Source of the DNA: Pegoplata infirma | Lineage: Eukaryota > Arthropoda > Insecta > Diptera > Anthomyiidae | NCBI GenBank assembly: GCA_963921195.1 | Contig: OY992538.1 | Coordinates: forward strand, 52,256,852 to 52,320,851 | Reading direction: 5' to 3' | Length of the DNA stretch: 64,000 nt | Shown: piece by piece, positions 22,529 to 34,792 of the stretch | How the letters are laid out: each line of letters begins with the position of its first letter | Position numbering within the stretch: position 1 is the stretch's first letter | The notes under the pieces: generated by a model | What the model was told of the DNA's origin: nothing | Database searches by the model: none | Seen by the model: the letters and a program-made list of their open reading frames with translations, nothing else | Position numbers and translations under genes: made by a program

Positions 22529-23028
22529 TTTAATCACCACCCATTACCAAGCTTTTCCTGGTATCTATACGTTTAAATATTCTATTCTTAAAACTACTAG
22601 AGTTCTAAATTATTTATTGACCACCTCTGTTATGCATTATTACATTATTTATTAACCCACCTAACCATGAAATATCTAGTATTAGCCATGTTTTCAATTA
22701 ACATCTGTGTACTTTAGCATGTAGGTGCAAAAAAGGCGCCTTTGTTTCATGTTTTACATACAGTTTTCTAAACTAGTTATAAACCGTTCATTAAGAAATT
22801 TTAGTTTATTTTATAAATAAATTTTTAAAACGTGTTAATCGTTTCATGGAAATAGGATATTTAAAGAAAAAATTGTCTATTCTATGGTAAAATTTATTAG
22901 CACTACCATGATTTTCAATATAAATATATTGAACTAAAAGTAGATCACATTTAATTATCATGTAGTTAAAGACACTATAGCTGTGTTTTTTTTTTTTAAA
23001 TATTTAGAATTAGATTGATTCAAATATT
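22529..23028. other. AT-rich DNA, no feature recognised
   Basis: Nothing recognised. Confidence 0.5.
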
Positions 23029-23746
23029 AACAAGTAAGAGTGTTAAATTCGGCTATGCCGAATCTTTTATACCCTCCAAAATCAAAAAAAAAAAAAAAAT
23101 CCAGGGTCGTTATCTTTTTTTTTGGGGGGGGGGGGGGGCGGAGGTCGGCAGTGGTCATTGGGGGGACAAATTTCCCCTCGAAATATATGCTTAAAAATTC
23201 ATTCTTATGCTTTTTGCACTAAAGAAATACAAGTTTATCATTATTTTACAATTTTTTTTAAATCCACGCCCACAAAAGGGGGGCGGGCCGAAAAAAACGA
23301 TATTTTCTAATCCCCCGGGTCAGAATGCAAGACTTTGAGCTTCTTGAAGCATAAAAATGTTGCATTTGTTAAACAAAAACACAAAAAATCATGTAAAAAT
23401 ATGGTGTTTTTTAGAGACTGGTTTAGTTCCTCAAAGGGGGAACTTTTTTCCCCCTGGTCCGATTTCGCCCATCTCCGAACTTAACCAGCCTATGAACATA
23501 AGACATATTTCTGCCAAACTTCAGGAGTCTAGCACTTTTATTTTGGACTGTATCGTGTCTTCCACAGACGGACAGACGGACGGACGGACGGACAGACGGA
23601 CAGACGGACATCGCTAGAATGTCTTAGAATCGATCACTGATCAATAATATATATACTTTATGGGGTCCTAGACCGATATTTCGATGCGTTACACACGGAA
23701 TGACAAAGTGAGTATACCCCCATACTGTAGTTGGAGGGTATAAAAA
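23029..23746 (-). mobile_element. GTCY-B element, complete reference copy
   Basis: From ACAAGTAAGAGTGTTAAATT with hairpin ATTCGGCTATGCCGAAT and TTTTATACCCTCCAAAA, through CCACGCCCACAAAAGGGG and CCCCCTGGTCCGATTTCGCC, the GACGGACGGACGGACAGACG array, to GTAGTTGGAGGGTATAAAAA. 718 bp, no coding capacity. It carries a G run at 23124-23138. Confidence 0.9.
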
Positions 23747-23952
23747 TAAAAAAAAGGATTTAATGAATCCTTATAAAACTAGTTTTTAGTTAACTACGAC
23801 TCTTCCTGTCTTAATGTTAATGTTTTGTAGTATAATAGCATTATTTTTAAAGCATATTTTAGGGCGCTAAACTAAAATAACAATCCAATCACAGAATTTA
23901 ACGCTTTTGTTATAGTTTACAGAATTTTTTAAGCACACTGAAAGAATAATTA

Positions 23953-25638
23953 CACAGTGATACAAAATCGAACTTATGGAATCGGAATGGGATGAAACCA
24001 AAAGCAAATGAAAGCTGACGTTTTCCATAACAAAACCCTCAAGGCCTTTTTTTTAGGTCAGAGTATAATAGATTTTGCCGGGGTTAGGTCAGTCAGAACC
24101 AGGATTATTAAAACACAGGAATTTTATTTTAATTCAGAACTTTATTTTACAATTTATCACTAAAATTGAAGACCAACGCAGCAACCAGGATACAAGCTTG
24201 AGTCAAACTATTTAATAACGTTGCGATTATTCCCTGTACTCGAATAATCGCACACGTTCACGATCGATGCTAGATTTAAACCAGGATATGAGCCCTGTAC
24301 CAGAGATGTTTGCAGTCACCCACGTTTGTGACTGAAACCAGGATCTAGACGTTTTCGATGAAACCAGGATAATTAATGTTTGAAAAGAAACCAGGATAAT
24401 TGCCGGACAGAGTAACGCAGGTTACCCGCTGCACGGGTGAACGTTTTCGCGGTAGACAACAGACTCCTCGAATTAATGCTCGAGTCATATTTTTATAGTG
24501 TGGAATTTTTATTGTTTGTTAGTGTTTTAGTTACCACTACAGACATGGGATCTATGGCCGTTTAAACCAGTAGACTCCCTGGTCACTAATACATCTACCT
24601 GCCTGGAAACTATGGCCATCTTAACCAGTAGTTTTCCTATGCACTACCACTACTATGCCTGGGGACTATTATTTATTTAAATAAGTAGAAACCCTCTGCA
24701 ATTACTACATTGAGTTGAACTTGGCTGTACTTGTGGACGACTAACACCGAAATCTAATGACCTGCAGTGTCAACCGCACACTTGGACAGCCCAAGCTCAA
24801 CTAAAGTTGTAGTAATGACCACACTAACTACAAACCGACTACGTACGTTAGTAGTGAGAGCATGAGAAAACGAATGTATGCGTGAGCTTTGAATTTACTA
24901 CCGACCGATCAATACCACTGTAGTAGTGAGATCAAGAGAAAATTAAAATGTATGTGTAGCATTGGTTGATGCGTTGGTTCTCTTATACAGACTACTCTTA
25001 TATTTATGTAACTGTAAATCTCTTAAAAACTGGAAAGAAATATTAAAATATTTAAATAAAAAAATAGTATTTTAATAAAAAATATAAAAATTACCAATAT
25101 GTAACGAAAAACTTCGTTACAAGAGCTAGATTTTATTTTACACGCATTTAAAGTTGGTGATTTTAAAGCATTTAAAGTTTTTGTGTACTAAACGTGTCCA
25201 ACTTTAAAGATCCCTGGTGGTGCCCTTATTGGACATGTCCAGTTTCCAAACTTAAGCTCAAAATTACTTCAGCTATGACTGTTATGAATTTTGCTGCAAT
25301 CGGTCCAGTACCTATTTACTGAATAGCCAAATTATTGAAATAAACCATGTACACCGTTGCGTATGATTGTTATTTAAAGGCAATTATTAATATAAACCAC
25401 TGGACACCGTTGCGTATGATTGTTATTTAAAGGCAATTACAATATTAATCATTCGCCACTAATACAGTTTTCAAGCATTTATTGTTGTAATTATAATAAA
25501 AGTGCACTAACTTCAAATGCGTGTAAAACAAAATCTAGCTCTGAACTAGAAAAAAGCCTTGAGGGGTTTGTTATGGAATATGTCAACTTTCATTTGCTTT
25601 TGGTTTCATCCCATTCCGATTTTGGGTGTTGCACTGTG
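23953..25638 (+). mobile_element. Element N, copy 2, split by a probable solo LTR
   Basis: Ends CACAGTGATACAAAATCG and (inverse) CACAGTGCAACACCCAAAAT, with arms sharing GGGATGAAACCAAAAGCAAA over about 65 bp. TTA on both sides (23950-23952, 25639-25641). Without the LTR the element is about 630 bp. The interior has a duplicated ACCGTTGCGTATGATTGTTA. No coding capacity. Confidence 0.85.
24064..25121 (-). mobile_element. Probable solo LTR, 1058 bp
   Basis: Splits element N with AGAG on both sides (24060-24063, 25122-25125). On the minus strand it starts TGTAACGAAGTTTTTCGTTA (a hairpin); TATAAGAG at about 24980 could be a TATA region. The other end is CTATTATA, not the usual CA. Composition is clearly less AT-rich than the surroundings. 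Six copies of AACCAGGAT lie in 24097-24397. TGTAAC starts and 4-bp duplications fit Gypsy-type LTRs, but no primer site, gag or pol is present. Confidence 0.65.
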
Positions 25639-25641
25639 TTA

Positions 25642-26302
25642 TTAAAAATCGACTTAAAAAATCAAAATTATAAAAAAACACAACACATATCTTGGGTAAT
25701 TTTAATCAAAAACAGGTTTTTATTAAATCATGAATTGTTTTGTTTAAAACTTAAAATCATTTAAATAAATAACAATTAATTATGAGTAATTTAAATGCAA
25801 ACATGTGAATCACATGTGCCGTTTTTGGAAATCTTAATATAATTAAAAAATAAATGACAACACAAAAAACTAAAGATATTATTTAATTACGTGCCTAAAC
25901 AAAGAAATTGTTTATATCGCTTCAAGAAAAGGTAATATTTTTACAAACTTTATTTTATTTTTATATTGTTTGGGGTTTTTTTAATTAAAAACCATTTAAC
26001 CTACATAAATGGCATGAACATTAAAGTCGGTTAGTAAATTGATTGTGATTCCAGAAAACTTTTAGTGCATAATTATTTATATATTTTGACGGAAAGAAAA
26101 AGTTGAAGGCAAAATCAAATTAATAATGGAAAATTAATGTGCAGTCATCAATTTTTTGGTTAGGCTTGACTGAAAGATAGCAATGATAAAAGCTTTTAAC
26201 AAATAACTACAAGAAACTTCAGATTTTTTTTTTTCGCCGATATATAAGATGCTGTGAAATGTAGCGATTTTCAAAGCAGAGAATACAAACATTAGTTATA
26301 AG
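25642..26302. other. AT-rich DNA, no feature recognised
   Basis: Nothing recognised. Confidence 0.5.
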
Positions 26303-26537
26303 TAGGGATGAGATTTTCATGAACTAAAAAATCGAAAATATGCGCTTAAAATATGCGCTAAAAAATTCAAAATATGCACTAAAACCCCTAAAAATATGCA
26401 ATAAAAAATAAAATACGTGCAATAAAAATCTTGTTTTCATACGAAAAACATTTAAAAAGAACAAAAAATAGCGCCGGGTTTAAATAGCAACATTTAAAAC
26501 TTTATGTAAGCAAGATTTTTAAGAATCTTAAAAAAAA

Positions 26538-27975
26538 GGCGACACGAAATAACTCCCACATGAAATAACTCCCACCTTAAAAATGAAAAAAGTCCCAAAA
26601 AAAACTCCATACAAAGTTGGGAGTTATTTCATATGAAGTAACTCCCAATTTAGTGGGACTTTTATCATTTTTGTTGGGAGTTATTTCATAATTTTCGGTG
26701 GGAGTTCCTTCATATGAAAGAACTCCCACTACAATAGCAATGAAATAACTCCCACTATTATTTCATTGTTGGTGTATGTATCTGGAACATTTTGACTTAT
26801 AGAATATTATTATTAATAAAATAAAATTCTTTGTGATTTTGGTACTAAATTTTTGGACGCAGTGCTTTCAAACAAATTTGTATGTTTCAGAAATTTTTCT
26901 ACCAAAACTAGCAAGAATTTTTGAGTTAAGAGCGTACTGCAGCCGAAAATATTTTCGTTAGAATACAAAATTGTTAAAAAAAACGGCGCACGTGAAAATA
27001 TCCAACGCGTTGTGTTTTTCGATAACATAGAAAGTTTTTCGATAACATACAAGATTGTTGGAAAAAGAACCACAGTTGAAAATTTAAAAGATTTAAGTAG
27101 CAGTTGTTGTTAAAAGCGCCGCAGGCAAAAATTTGGTACCAAAAATCGCGGCGATTTTTGGTACCAAATTTTTGCCTGCGGCGCTTTAATTTAAAAGATT
27201 TAAGTAGCACTTGTTGTTAAAAGCGCCGCATGCAAAAATTTGGTACCAAAAATCGCCGCGATTTTTGGTACCAAATTTTTGTTTGCGGCGCTTTTTACAA
27301 CAAGTGCTAATTAAATCTTTTAAATTTTCGGTAACAAACAAATTTGTCGTAAAAAGCGCCGCAAGCGAAAATTTGGTACCAAAAATTGCGGCGATTTTTG
27401 GTACCAAATTTTCGGCTGCGGCACTTTATACAACAAGTGCTAATTAAATCTTTTAAATTTTTGGTAACATACAAATTTGTCGCAAAAAGCACCGCAGGCG
27501 AAAAATTGGTACTGAAAATCGCCGCAAATCGCACATCGCCGCGATGTTTATAGGTTACCGAATCAAGTCAAACAGAACACTCACAATCAGTGTATTTTTG
27601 CATGTTATTAAAAAACTCTGAAAAAAATCAGCCGTCAACTTTCGCATTCGGCAGTTATCATAACATGTTTGTATTGTACCGAAAGTAAGATCGGGATCCT
27701 TATGCTCGACTTATCTGATATATGAACATATTTTCCCTCATTGTTTGTTTAATTTTTGTTGAGACTTTTACATTTTTTTATTGGGACTTCTTTCATTATT
27801 AATGGGAGTTATTTCATTGGCACTTATTTCATTTTGTAGGTGGAAGTTATTTCATTGCAGTTGGGACTTATTTCATTTTTTTCTCCATTGGGACATATTT
27901 CATTTTTGGTGGGATTTATTTCATTGGGAGTTATTTCGTGGGAGTTATTTCATGTGGGAGTTATTTCGTGTCGCC
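26538..27975. mobile_element. Foldback K with GGGAGTTATTTCAT repeats
   Basis: Ends GGCGACACGAAATAACTCCC and its exact inverse, perfect over 38 bp. The subterminal zones on both sides (26540-26790, 27720-27970) are arrays of the word TGGGAGTTATTTCATT in inverted orientation. Each flank carries eight A, which could be an 8-bp duplication but is low complexity. Inserted inside element J. Confidence 0.8.
27105..27540. repeat. Stacked palindromes in the core of K
   Basis: At least three palindromes of about 76 bp, at 27110-27186, 27224-27296 and 27353-27426, each with arms GCGCCGCAGGCAAAAATTTG plus GTACCAAAAATCGC. They are separated by variants of AGATTTAAGTAGCACTTGTT in either orientation. A fourth, broken one starts near 27484. 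Peptides predicted from both strands here are mirror artefacts. Confidence 0.85.
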
Positions 27976-28300
27976 AAAAAAAATATAGTTTTTCTTTTTT
28001 TCGAAATAAATTTTTAAAGTTTTTAAAAGTTTTTGAAGGAAATAAATTTCAATTTATATTTTTGCTCATTTATGCCAAAATATGCAAAAATATGCACTGA
28101 AAAGTTGAAAATATGCCAAAAGAATGCATTTAAAACCAAAATATGCATTTTCACCAAAATAAGCAAAAATATGCAAAAACAAATCGATGCCATTTTTACG
28201 CAAATTTCTTAATTCGGAAAGACAATTGGTCGATCTCGATTTTAGACTATCGAAAAAAAATATTCATTTGCATGGAAATCACATCCCTAGTGATTTTTTT

Positions 28301-29125
28301 TTTATAACCTCCACTATATATATATAAGTTTGTCATTCCGTGTGTAACACCTCGAAATATTGGTCTAAGACCCCATAAAGTATATATATTTATGATCCTC
28401 GTTCGATTCTAAGACGATCTAGCGATGTCCGCCCGTCCGTCCGTCTGTCGTAAACACGCTAACTTTTGAAAGACTTTACGGAGGCTCCCGAAGTTTGGCA
28501 TATATGTTGGGCATTTACCTGGTCAGGTTGGTATTGCAATCCAGCGAAATCGGTCCAGTGGTTCAAAAGTTATGAGCAAAAGAGTGAATTTCGGCAAGGG
28601 TTTTTCGCGAATTTACGAGATAAAAAACACTATAACTATAAAAGCAATCCTGAGGATGCTGAAGCAAGCTTATATATTTATATATAAGCTTATAAGCATA
28701 TATATTTGCCGTTCCCCTGAGCTAGTTCATACTGAATTTCAGCAAAATCGGTCCAGTGGTTCAAAAGTTATTAGCAAAACCGTGAATTTCAGATTAAACA
28801 TGTTTTAAAAACATTGGTAAGTCACAAAAATATTTTACAACGTATTTTTGTCACTCAAAAATATTTTTACACTAAAACAAAAAAAAAAATACACTCGAAA
28901 AAAATTTTACACTCAAAAAAAAATTTTACACTCAAAAAAAAATTTTGTAAATTATTTTTTTTTTTTTAAAAAATTAGTAAAAAAAAAGGTTTTTTACACA
29001 AAATAAAATATTTCTAAACACAAATGTTATTTTTTTCCCCCGTTTGAAAATTTACTTTAACTTAAAAAGGGCATTGTGAAGGGTATTCATAGATTCGGCC
29101 AAGTCGAATTTAACCTTTCTACTTG
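28301..29125 (+). mobile_element. GTCY-A element, complete
   Basis: TTTATAACCTCCACTATATA, CATTCCGTGTGTAACACC, array GTCCGCCCGTCCGTCCGTC, body with GTCCAGTGGTTCAAAAGTTA, T/A-rich ACTCAAAAA zone, then the ATTCGGCCAAGTCGAAT hairpin and CTACTTGT. Confidence 0.9.
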
Positions 29126-29591
29126 TTTTAACATTTGATTTTCCCCAGTGCACATGTGAAATGTGAAAACGCGAACTGATCTAAAATAACTGGGTGACTT
29201 TGTTATTTTATTTTCATTCTGGTTTATGTGTACATTCAAAATTTGTCGGATGGTGTAATATTAATAAGAAAACATTTTCCGCTTTAATTAATATAATTTT
29301 TATGTGTGAGTATTTGAATAATATTTTTCTTAAACGTGACTATTATTTTTTCGATTTGGAAAAAAATCTATATTTTTTGATCGGTTTATCAGGTCATAAA
29401 TAAAATATTTATGCTATTTTACCATGTAGTAGGTCCCTTAACTAGTTAGTCTATTTTACCAAACTGTCACAATTGTCTACCATGACGGGCGTTGCTTTAT
29501 AATTCAATATTTGTCATCGTCATTTGAATGTACTGTCTGTAAAATAAAACCCAGCAACAAATCATGGGGAAATAGAATCGTTTCAATGAAT
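29126..29591. other. AT-rich DNA, no feature recognised
   Basis: Nothing recognised between two family-A copies in opposite orientation. Confidence 0.5.
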
Positions 29592-30425
29592 ACAAGTAGA
29601 AAAGTTAAATTCGACTTGGCCGAATCTATGAATACCCTCCACAATGCCCTTTTTAAGTGATAGCAAATTTTCTAACGTGAAAAAATAAAATTTTTGGTTA
29701 GAAATATAAACTTTTTTTTAGTAATTTTCGAAAAAAAAAAATAATTTACTAATATTTTTTTTTGAGTGTAAAATTTTTTTTTGAGTGTTAAATTTTTTTT
29801 TGAGTGTATTTTTTTTTTGTTTTAGTGTAAAAATATTTTTGAGTGACAAAAATACCTTGTAAAATATTTTTGTGACTTACTAATGTTTTTTAAACATGGT
29901 TAACGGGTTTTCAACACGTGAATTTAAGGTGAAACTAATCTGAAATTCACGGCTTTGTTAATAACTTTTGAACGACTGGACCGATTTGGCTAAAATTTAA
30001 AACGAATTGGACCAGAGGAACGGCAAATATATATGCCACACCTCAGCACCCTCAGAATTGTGGTTCGAAAGTTACCGTGTGTTTTAACTCGTAAATTCCA
30101 GAAAAACCCTTGCCGAAATTCACGCATTTGCTTGTAACTTTTGAACCACTGGACCGATTTCGCTGGATTGCAATATAAGTCTGACCAGGTAAATGCCCAA
30201 CATATATGCCAAACTTCAGGAGCCTCCGTGAAGTCTTTCAAAAGTTAGCGTGTTTTCAACAGACAGACGGACAGACGGACGGACGGACATCGCTAGATCG
30301 TCTTAAAATCGATTGAGGATCATGAATATATATATACTTTATGGGGTCCTAGACCAATATTTCGAGGTGTTACAAACGGAATGACAAACTTATATATACC
30401 CTCTATCATTAGAGTGGAGGGTATA
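29592..30425 (-). mobile_element. GTCY-A element, complete
   Basis: ACAAGTAGAAAAGTTAAATT, hairpin, CCCTCCACAATGCCC, body, GACGGACGGACGGAC array, ACTTTATGGGGTCCTAG, end GTGGAGGGTATAAC. It faces the copy at 28301-29125 across 466 bp. Confidence 0.9.
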
Positions 30426-30520
30426 ACAAAAAAAGTGTGAGTTTGTAATGTAAAAAAAATTAAAAAAAAATTGTCAGGGGCTTTTTTTGGAGGGGGTGAT
30501 TGGGGAAACCACCATAGTGG

Positions 30521-31530
30521 TTTCAATGGGATATCATATGCAAAGTATTCGCTCTTAGGGTACTATTATATAACAAAAATAAAATTTAAGTTTTTTCAAA
30601 AAGTGGGCCTTGTAGGCGTGGTCAAAAGCTTAAGTTCTTTCCTATCTGTTCTAAAACTTTCAGAGATGTGTTTTGCCTTGTTTTCGAGAAATCAAATGTT
30701 AAAGATTGCCGTACTCTAATTTTAAATAATAATGGTGTATAAAACGTGTGCGTATAAGTAATATCAATACTTTCAAAATATTTTAAGAAGCGATAGGAGC
30801 GTGAGTGAGATTTTATTTACGATCACGCACGCTAATGAAAGAAAAAAATTATTTACGCACTATATTTTATTTTACTCACGCTCACGTGATCATCGCGACC
30901 GTGACTTATTATTTCCTACTCACGTGTGCGTGAATGAGCGTGAACAAAATAAATTATCGTGCGTGACTAAATTTTTTCTTTCATTAGCGTGCGTGATCAT
31001 AAATAAAAACTCACTCACGCTCCCATCGCCTCTTAAAATATTTTTTAAGTATTGATATTACTCATGCGCACACGATTTATACACCATTATTGTATAAAAT
31101 TAGGGTATTGCAATTTTTAGCATTTGATTTCTCGAAAACAAGGCAAAACACATCTCTGAAAATTTCAGAACAGATAGGAAAGAACTTTAACTACTTTTTT
31201 AAAAAAATAAAAAAAAAAATAAAATTGCGACATGTTATTTAATAAAGTTTAAATTTAAATTTGAAAAATTCAGAACTTCCTCTGAAAATTTTTCAATTTT
31301 TATTTTTTTATTCGATAGCCCAAATCTATAAAAAAAACTTTTGTCTTAAAGACTTTACTGTGTTTCATTTAATTTGCATAAATATTGAAGTAAAGATACT
31401 CAGACAAAAAAGTTTGATATTTTCAATATTTGACCACGCCTACAAAGCCCACTTTTTGAAAAAACTCAAATTTTATTTTTGTTATTTAATAGTACCCCAA
31501 GAGCGAATACTTTGCAAATGATTTCATATT
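30521..31530. mobile_element. CACG-rich palindromic foldback
   Basis: The left arm from 30521 and the right arm ending about 31530 share TGCAAAGTATTCGCTCTTAG/CAAGAGCGAATACTTTGCA, GGCGTGGTCAAA, TTTCTCGAAAACAAGGCAAA and CATTAGCGTGCGTGATC in inverse order. The core (30800-31040) is built of CACGC/GCGTG words. The right arm has about 245 extra bases (31187-31432). The ends and the target duplication are not sharp. Confidence 0.8.
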
Positions 31531-31604
31531 GACACGACACAACTTTTTTTTTGCTGAACATTTGGTGTGGAATGCCTCATATACAAAAAAAAAACGAAAA
31601 ATTA

Positions 31605-31868
31605 AAAAAAAACTTTTTTCCCCTGGTCCGATTTTCCCCATTTCCGAACTTAACCACTGTATGACCAAAAGACATATTCGTGCCAAACTACAGGAGTCTA
31701 ACTCTTTTAATTTAGACTGCATCGTGCTTTCCACAGACAGACGGACGGACGAACATCGCTATCATGTCTTAAAATCTATCGTGGATCAAAAATATATATA
31801 TTTTTTGGGGTTCTCTGACCGATACTGTGAGTGAGTATACCCCCAAACTGTAGTTGGCGGTTAAGAAA
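31605..31868 (-). mobile_element. GTCY-B fragment
   Basis: CCCCTGGTCCGATTTTCCCC, GACAGACGGACGGACG and TGTAGTTGGCGG are the proximal third of B. GTCAGGGGCTTTTTTTGGAG at 30476 may be its distal part, separated by the palindrome. Confidence 0.7.
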
Positions 31869-32049
31869 ATTTAAGAGAATAGAAGTTATTGAAAAATTTT
31901 TGTTAAAAAAAAGTATTTTGGCAAGTTTTGTGTTAAAAATATAATTTTTATAAAATAAAAATTTCGGCAAACATAAGCTTTTTGCGCAAGAAATTATTTG
32001 TACCTCAATATATACGATTCTGTTCAAAATTTCAGCTGTTTTTAGCCAT

Positions 32050-32139
32050 ACAAAAGCATTTTGTACTTTAAGGTTATGTGGAATTTACCAACATTTTCGA
32101 GGTGTGCTTACATTTTCGTTAAGATCTTTTGAACCGCTG
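32050..32139 (-). mobile_element. GTCY-D fragment
   Basis: AAAGCATTTTGTACTTTAAG, GAGGTGTGCTTACATTTTCG and TTTTGAACCGCTG match 35050-35150 of the complete D copy. It is cut by the Transib-like element at 32140 and may resume past 33112. Confidence 0.65.
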
Positions 32140-33111
32140 CACTGTGGCCGAAATCACTGATCTACCGGCGTTTTAGTCAAAATTAAAAAATTAAAACTGA
32201 TAAATGTTTTGCACTGTATCGATTACCTATACTTTACAGAGAAAATTACCGTTTTCATTTTGGTTTTTCTCTTAATATTCGCACAGCTGTAAGCTATCAA
32301 ATATACATTTTCTGCAGCAAGTGTATTAAAGGAATTTGGGGCCTAATTACTCAGTGAGTTTTTATTGACACTTTTAAGTCAATTGTTTATACATTTTGAG
32401 CCAAAAAGTTTTAATTGAAAGTAAAAAGTAAATGCGTGTGGCCTGTGTGTATCTAGTTTATTATTAGTTCATTATAGAAGTTTACATTTGTGATATAAAC
32501 CATTGTTTCATGGACTGCAACTTTTGAAATTCGATCGTATTCGGTCCAATTCCTGTTTTGTTTATAATTTTGGGTTATTTTTGTTATGACGTTTCAGTAT
32601 GGCGTGCTAGTTCGCGCAAGTTGTTTGGTTTTTAGGGACCATCTGCCTGTCCAAATAAACAGTATAAACGCGATACAGACCACAATTTTCAATCGATTTG
32701 GCTGAAATTTGAAATTTAAGCTTCTTTTATCGCAAGAACAAAACATATTTAATTTTGACAAAATCAATCCATGTTAACCCATAGCCCCCATGTAAATGTC
32801 CCCTTCAAGTTTTACTTAAATACCCCAAACAATAGTATTCAAGATATCCTCTTGAAATTCGACCGATAATTGTTTTTTATATTCATAAACAATCGCTCTA
32901 AATTTTAACGGAATCGGACCATTTTAATTTCTAGGCCTCATACAAACCACCCTCCCAATATTCACATAAATTTCCCAAATTCCTTAAAAATAAATAAATA
33001 TTGTTTAAAAATTAATTCTTTATAAATTTTATAATCGCAAATTAGCATTAGTTTTTATTATTTTACATTTCCGAATTAAGCGCCGCTAGACTGGCCATTT
33101 CGGCCACTGTG
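32140..33111. mobile_element. Transib-like element, 972 bp
   Basis: Left end CACTGTGGCCGAAAT, inverse of right end CACAGTGGCCGAAAT; the similarity continues through CTAGCGGCG-type sequence for about 31 bp. The flanks CGCTG and CACTG are a 4/5 match, consistent with a 5-bp duplication inside GTCY-D. The interior carries a GTCY-C fragment. No transposase. Confidence 0.55.
32635..33005 (+). mobile_element. GTCY-C fragment
   Basis: CTGAAATTTGAAATTTAAGC, TAGCCCCCATGTAAATG, CATACAAACCACCCTCCC and TTCACATAAATTTCCC follow the order seen at 20586-21173. Confidence 0.7.
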
Positions 33112-33141
33112 CACTGTACCAATATTCCTCTTTTATTAAAA

Positions 33142-33210
33142 ACAAGTAAAAAAGTTAAATTCGACTTTGCCGAATCTATGAATTCCCTCCACAATGAATA
33201 CCCTCAAGTA
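33142..33210 (-). mobile_element. GTCY-A 3'-end fragment
   Basis: ACAAGTAAAAAAGTTAAATT with the hairpin ATTCGACTTTGCCGAAT and CCCTCCACAATG; nothing of the body follows. Confidence 0.7.
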
Positions 33211-33539
33211 AAAAGAATTTGAAATAAATTTTGCTGGGATATTTAAATACTGTTGACTAAAAAAAATAAAACACATTTGCGTTGCAAATATTTAAATTAT
33301 GTAAAATAAAATTATATGTAAAACCATATAGTTACAAATAAACCAGAAATTGTTTTTAAAGTGAATTTTTCATAAGAAACCATACAAATTTTACACACTT
33401 TTAAAATAATATTTTTTCTAATTTAGCTAAAAGCAGCTATTTAAAATTATATATATTTCCAACAAAAAAATTGTGGTTATGCATAACAGGAACATACATT
33501 TTTAAACGACAAAAAAGATTGAATGACGTCAAGATTATT

Positions 33540-34410
33540 TTAAGCATATCGCCCAAAACTGTAAATGTCATATCGCCCAAGCTGCGACATATAGCCCAAA
33601 AGGAAAGGTCTAAAAATGTTATTTCTCCCAAAACAAAGTTGTAAAAAAATCCAAAATATTTTTTTTTCAGCGAAATGTCCAAATTACTACTTCTATGATT
33701 TGTTTATTTGGTTATCAGACCTTTTTGAGGCATAACAAATTTGATAGCGTAAAGGCCTGCTACCCTAGAAAACTTTACTTTGCGGAGAGGGTGGGTTTAA
33801 TGCATGGAGTTTGTAATCCCTAAGCCCAGCCGAAGGCCGACTACGCATAAAAACTTTAAAATATTAAAAATGTTAAAAAAATTGGTGAGTTTTATAATTA
33901 TTTATTTGGGTGCATTGACATTTTATAAATTCAACATTTTGATATTTGGTTAATATGACATTTTTGATAATTTATATTAATTTAAAGAAAATTGTTAAAA
34001 TACCAAAAAATAATGGCCATATCGTCAACAAAATTTTGCAACAACAACTAACACACATTTTTTTTGGTGGAATGACTTTTTTAAATTGAGCGATATGAAC
34101 TTGGGCGCTATGTCCGTACGCCATAAAGTGATTTAATTTTTTTTGGGCTTAATTTCATTTTTTTTGAGGATAATTTCAATGGGGGGTTTTTCATATGTTT
34201 ATTTGGGAAATATTGCATTATGAAATAAAACCTAAAATTTTGGTGTTTATTTCATTTTTATTTAGGGGTAATTGCATTTATTTTGGGTGTTATTTCATTA
34301 TTTTTCTTTGGGGCTTATTTCGTTTTATTTGGGGCTTATTTCATTTTATTTATGGATAATTTCATTGGGGGTTTTTCATTTTCCTATTTGGGGTAATAAG
34401 AAGCAGGCGT
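33540..34410. repeat. Candidate foldback with TATCGCCCAA ends and TTATTTCATTT array
   Basis: GCATATCGCCCAAAACTG and CATATCGCCCAAGCTG at the left oppose GAGCGATATGAACTTGGGCG near 34085. 34130-34400 is an array of GGGCTTATTTCATTTT-like units, resembling in style the subterminal arrays of K. Boundaries are not resolved. Confidence 0.4.
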
Positions 34411-34459
34411 TTAATAAAGCGATATTTGATAATATTGACTTTTTGACATTTTTTAACCT

Positions 34460-34790
34460 TTTTGTGCTCGGAAACCGTAAGTCGTGCGAAAAAACAATTC
34501 CTTGTAATTTTACAAGATTTTTATTAATAATTTTGTAATTTTACAAGATTTTACCAATAAAATTGTAAATGTACAAATTTTTTGACGCTATAAAACTTAC
34601 AAGGAGTTTTCGTGTTTTTTTCTAGTAAAAATTTCGAGCTTTTTCGTAATTTTACAAGATTTTTACAAATAAAATTGTAAATTTACAAATTACAAGACAT
34701 TACAAGGAAATCTCGTGAATTTATTTTTTTTTTGTAAAAAATGTTGAAAATTTGTAATACTACAAAAAAAAAAATTGTAAAATTACAAAA
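34460..34790. repeat. Simple palindromic repeats of TTGTAATTTTACAA
   Basis: GTAATTTTACAAGATTTTTA and AAAATTGTAAATTTACAAAT recur about four times in direct and inverted order. Confidence 0.65.
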
Positions 34791-34792
34791 AA

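Larger units (their letters stand above)
26303..28289. mobile_element. ATATGC-rich element J, copy 2, split by foldback K
   Basis: Ends TAGGGATGAGATTTTCATG and (inverse) TAGGGATGTGATTTCCATG. The interior before and after K matches 8403-8950 in order. TAGGGATG ends are hAT-like, but no convincing 8-bp duplication remains. Confidence 0.7.

Noticed and set aside
27186..27534. Overlapping peptides with similar sequence on both strands
   Set aside because: They are read from palindromic repeats, so both strands give mirrored frames; no protein family is implied.
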